Assembly (NCBI GenBank): GCA_038222915.1
Contig: JBBRHH010000344.1
Span: 1-6,826, forward strand
DNA: 6,826 nt
Reading direction: 5' to 3'
Origin: JBBRHH01 sp038222915
GTDB taxonomy: Bacteria; Planctomycetota; Phycisphaerae; Tepidisphaerales; Tepidisphaeraceae
Part shown: in pieces, positions 5,372-6,826 of the stretch
Layout of the letters: each line of letters opens with the position of its first letter
Numbering within the stretch: the stretch's first letter is position 1
Made by a program: the position numbers and the translations under genes
Notes under the pieces: generated by a model
The model's input: the letters and a program-made list of their open reading frames with translations, nothing else
Databases searched by the model: none
Told to the model about the DNA's origin: nothing

Positions 5372-6748
5372 TCACTCATGCAACCCATACTCCTTGATCT
5401 TCCGATACAACGTCCGCTCCCCGATCCCCAGAATCTTCGCGGCCTGCTCTCGGTTCCCGTTCACCATCTTCAGCGTATTGCGGATCAGTTCCTTCTCCGC
5501 ATGCTCCAGCTTGATCCCGGCCAGGCTGCTCATCCCCACCTGTGAATCAATCCGGCTTGGCCGGATCTCCGTCGGCAGGTTCTCCAGCCCCAGCTTCTTC
5601 TCGCTCGACAACACCACCATGTTGCTGATCACGCTGCGCAACTCCCGTACGTTCCCCGGCCACGCGTACGACATCAACAATTGCTGCGCCTCGGGCCGAA
5701 TCCCGTCGATCTGCTTGTGGTGCTCCTCGGCCGCGCGCTGCATGAAATAATGAATCAACAGCGGAATATCCTCCCGCCGCTCGCGCAGCGGCGGAATCAC
5801 AATCGTCACGCCCTTGATCCGAAAATACAGGTCTTCGCGAAATGTCTTGTCGGCAACCATCTCCTCCAGCCGCCGATTCGTCGCGCTCACCAGCCGCACA
5901 TTCACCTTCACCGGATCGTTCGACCCCAACCGCACGACCTCGCCGTTCTCCAAGACACGCAACAACTTGGCCTGCATCGCGGCCGGCATGTCGCCGATCT
6001 CGTCCATGAACAGCGTCCCATCATCCGCATGTTCAAACCGCCCCTCACGATCCGTCTGCGCGCCGGTAAACGCACCCTTCACATGGCCGAACAATTCATC
6101 TTCCAGAATACTCTCACTCAGCCCGGCGCAGTTCAGCGCCACCAGCCGATTCTTCCGCCGCCGGCTGCCGTGATGGATCGCCTTCGCAACCAGTTCCTTG
6201 CCTGTCCCGCTCTCTCCCATGATCAGCACCGGAATATCACTCTGCGCGACCTGCCGGGCCGTCTGCACAACGCGCTTGACGGCCATGCTGGTGCCGATGA
6301 TGGCCTCAAACCCGGCCCCTTCCGTCAGTTGCTCCTGAAGCACTTGATTCTGTTTTTTAAGGGATGCATGCGTGGCTGCCCGGTTCACCTGCGTGCGGAA
6401 ATATTCCAGGTCCAGCGGCTTTTCGATGTAATCAAACGCCCCGTTGTTCATGGCCTGTTTGCACGTTGGAATATCGGCATGCGCCGTCACCAGCAGCACC
6501 GGCGGCGCAGGATGCAGCGACTTGCTTAGATCCAGCATCTCGAGCCCATCGCGCTTCCCCTCCATCACCAGATCGCTCACCACTACGTCGTACCCGCCCC
6601 GATCCAGTTTGGAACGCGCCTGCCCAAGACTGTAAGTCACATCACAATGATGCCCCAGACGCTCGAGCGCCTCGCACATCACCTGCGCATGCTCCTTCTC
6701 GTCGTCCACAATCAGAATATTCGATTTCGGAAAATCAGATTCGCTCAT
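5372..6748 (-). CDS. Sigma-54-dependent response regulator, NtrC/AtoC family
   Basis: The 458-aa protein is a phosphorylation-controlled activator of sigma-54 RNA polymerase with three domains. The receiver (~8-122) has the acidic pair Asp15/Asp16, phospho-acceptor Asp59, Thr88 and Lys110. The AAA+ domain (~148-380) has Walker A GESGTGKE (178-185), an intact GAFTGA sigma-54 loop (225-230), Walker B TLFMDEIGD (Asp249-Glu250), arginines in FREDLYFRIK (304, 310) and WPGNVREL (363-370). The Fis-type helix-turn-helix is at ~430-456 (AAKILGIGERTLYRKIKEYG). Nothing is missing, so it should be active. No partner histidine kinase is in the window; one could lie beyond the right edge. Target genes are unknown, and I found no -24/-12 promoter in the window. 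ATG 6748 begins directly before the receiver and has no clear Shine-Dalgarno; a -10-like TAATAT lies 11 nt upstream. The specific family member cannot be named. Confidence 0.96.
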   Translation of the reverse strand: MSESDFPKSNILIVDDEKEHAQVMCEALERLGHHCDVTYSLGQARSKLDRGGYDVVVSDLVMEGKRDGLEMLDLSKSLHPAPPVLLVTAHADIPTCKQAMNNGAFDYIEKPLDLEYFRTQVNRAATHASLKKQNQVLQEQLTEGAGFEAIIGTSMAVKRVVQTARQVAQSDIPVLIMGESGTGKELVAKAIHHGSRRRKNRLVALNCAGLSESILEDELFGHVKGAFTGAQTDREGRFEHADDGTLFMDEIGDMPAAMQAKLLRVLENGEVVRLGSNDPVKVNVRLVSATNRRLEEMVADKTFREDLYFRIKGVTIVIPPLRERREDIPLLIHYFMQRAAEEHHKQIDGIRPEAQQLLMSYAWPGNVRELRSVISNMVVLSSEKKLGLENLPTEIRPSRIDSQVGMSSLAGIKLEHAEKELIRNTLKMVNGNREQAAKILGIGERTLYRKIKEYGLHE

Positions 6749-6759
6749 AGGTCAGCGAC

Positions 6760-6765
6760 ATATTA
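6760..6765 (-). promoter_or_regulatory. Possible -10 box (TAATAT) for the NtrC-type gene
   Basis: TAATAT on the minus strand matches the -10 consensus at five of six positions and ends 11 nt before ATG 6748, implying a very short leader of about 4-6 nt. The hexamer 17 bp further upstream is ATGATT, only a half match to TTGACA. Tentative. Confidence 0.3.
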
Positions 6766-6826
6766 GGGCAAATGAAGCGATGAATCATGTCACCGACGGC
6801 GGCCGTGCAATGGACCGATGAGTCAA

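Noticed and set aside
5681..6529. 282-codon plus-strand open frame opposite the NtrC-type gene
   Set aside because: Long only because GC-rich codons leave few stops; the opposite strand encodes all receiver and AAA+ motifs.
6787..6826. Plus-strand ATG opening a frame to the window edge (MSPTAAVQWTDES)
   Set aside because: Only 13 codons are visible, with no ribosome-binding site or recognisable motif; cannot be supported as a gene.

Overview
This window reads as a piece of chromosome from a planctomycete, most likely of the Phycisphaerae/Tepidisphaerales type. The clues are a small membrane protein ending in the zinc ribbon CPACGYDLRSTPGKCPECG, a secreted LamG-like protein with a DDAKPTTKP linker and a C-terminal 'GEIA..LFWDR.MTDAEI...L...YGIK' signature, a bacterial glutaminyl-tRNA synthetase, weak use of Shine-Dalgarno sequences, and moderately high GC. 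The lineage call is an inference from family resemblance; no search was run.

Layout. The top strand carries five genes in a row. They are the 3' part of smpB (ribosome rescue), a glycerophosphodiester phosphodiesterase, glnS (glutaminyl-tRNA synthetase), a 203-aa membrane protein with a C-terminal zinc ribbon, and a 289-aa secreted LamG/concanavalin-like protein. The bottom strand carries three genes, read from the right edge inwards: a 458-aa NtrC-type sigma-54 activator/response regulator, ispF (MEP isoprenoid pathway), and a 118-aa three-helix membrane protein. The two sets converge near base 4395 with only 10 bp between stop codons. Every gap is short; the longest, 98 bp between the regulator and ispF, holds a degenerate 10-bp-period repeat.

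How the genes work together. smpB and glnS both serve translation. The phosphodiesterase serves lipid/glycerol-3-phosphate turnover and ispF serves isoprenoid synthesis. I see no dedicated multi-gene pathway. ispF and the 118-aa gene look co-transcribed (21 bp gap, good ribosome-binding site). The zinc-ribbon and LamG genes are 20 bp apart and may be co-transcribed.

I did not find an obvious new system such as a defence locus, mobile element or CRISPR array. The more interesting small signals are: a 12-pair imperfect hairpin at the convergent junction that pairs better in the top-strand RNA; the decamer-period intergenic repeat; a candidate leaderless promoter for glnS; C-rich top-strand composition that holds regardless of gene direction and switches the minus-strand genes towards G-ending codons; and a cysteine cluster around the metal site of the phosphodiesterase.
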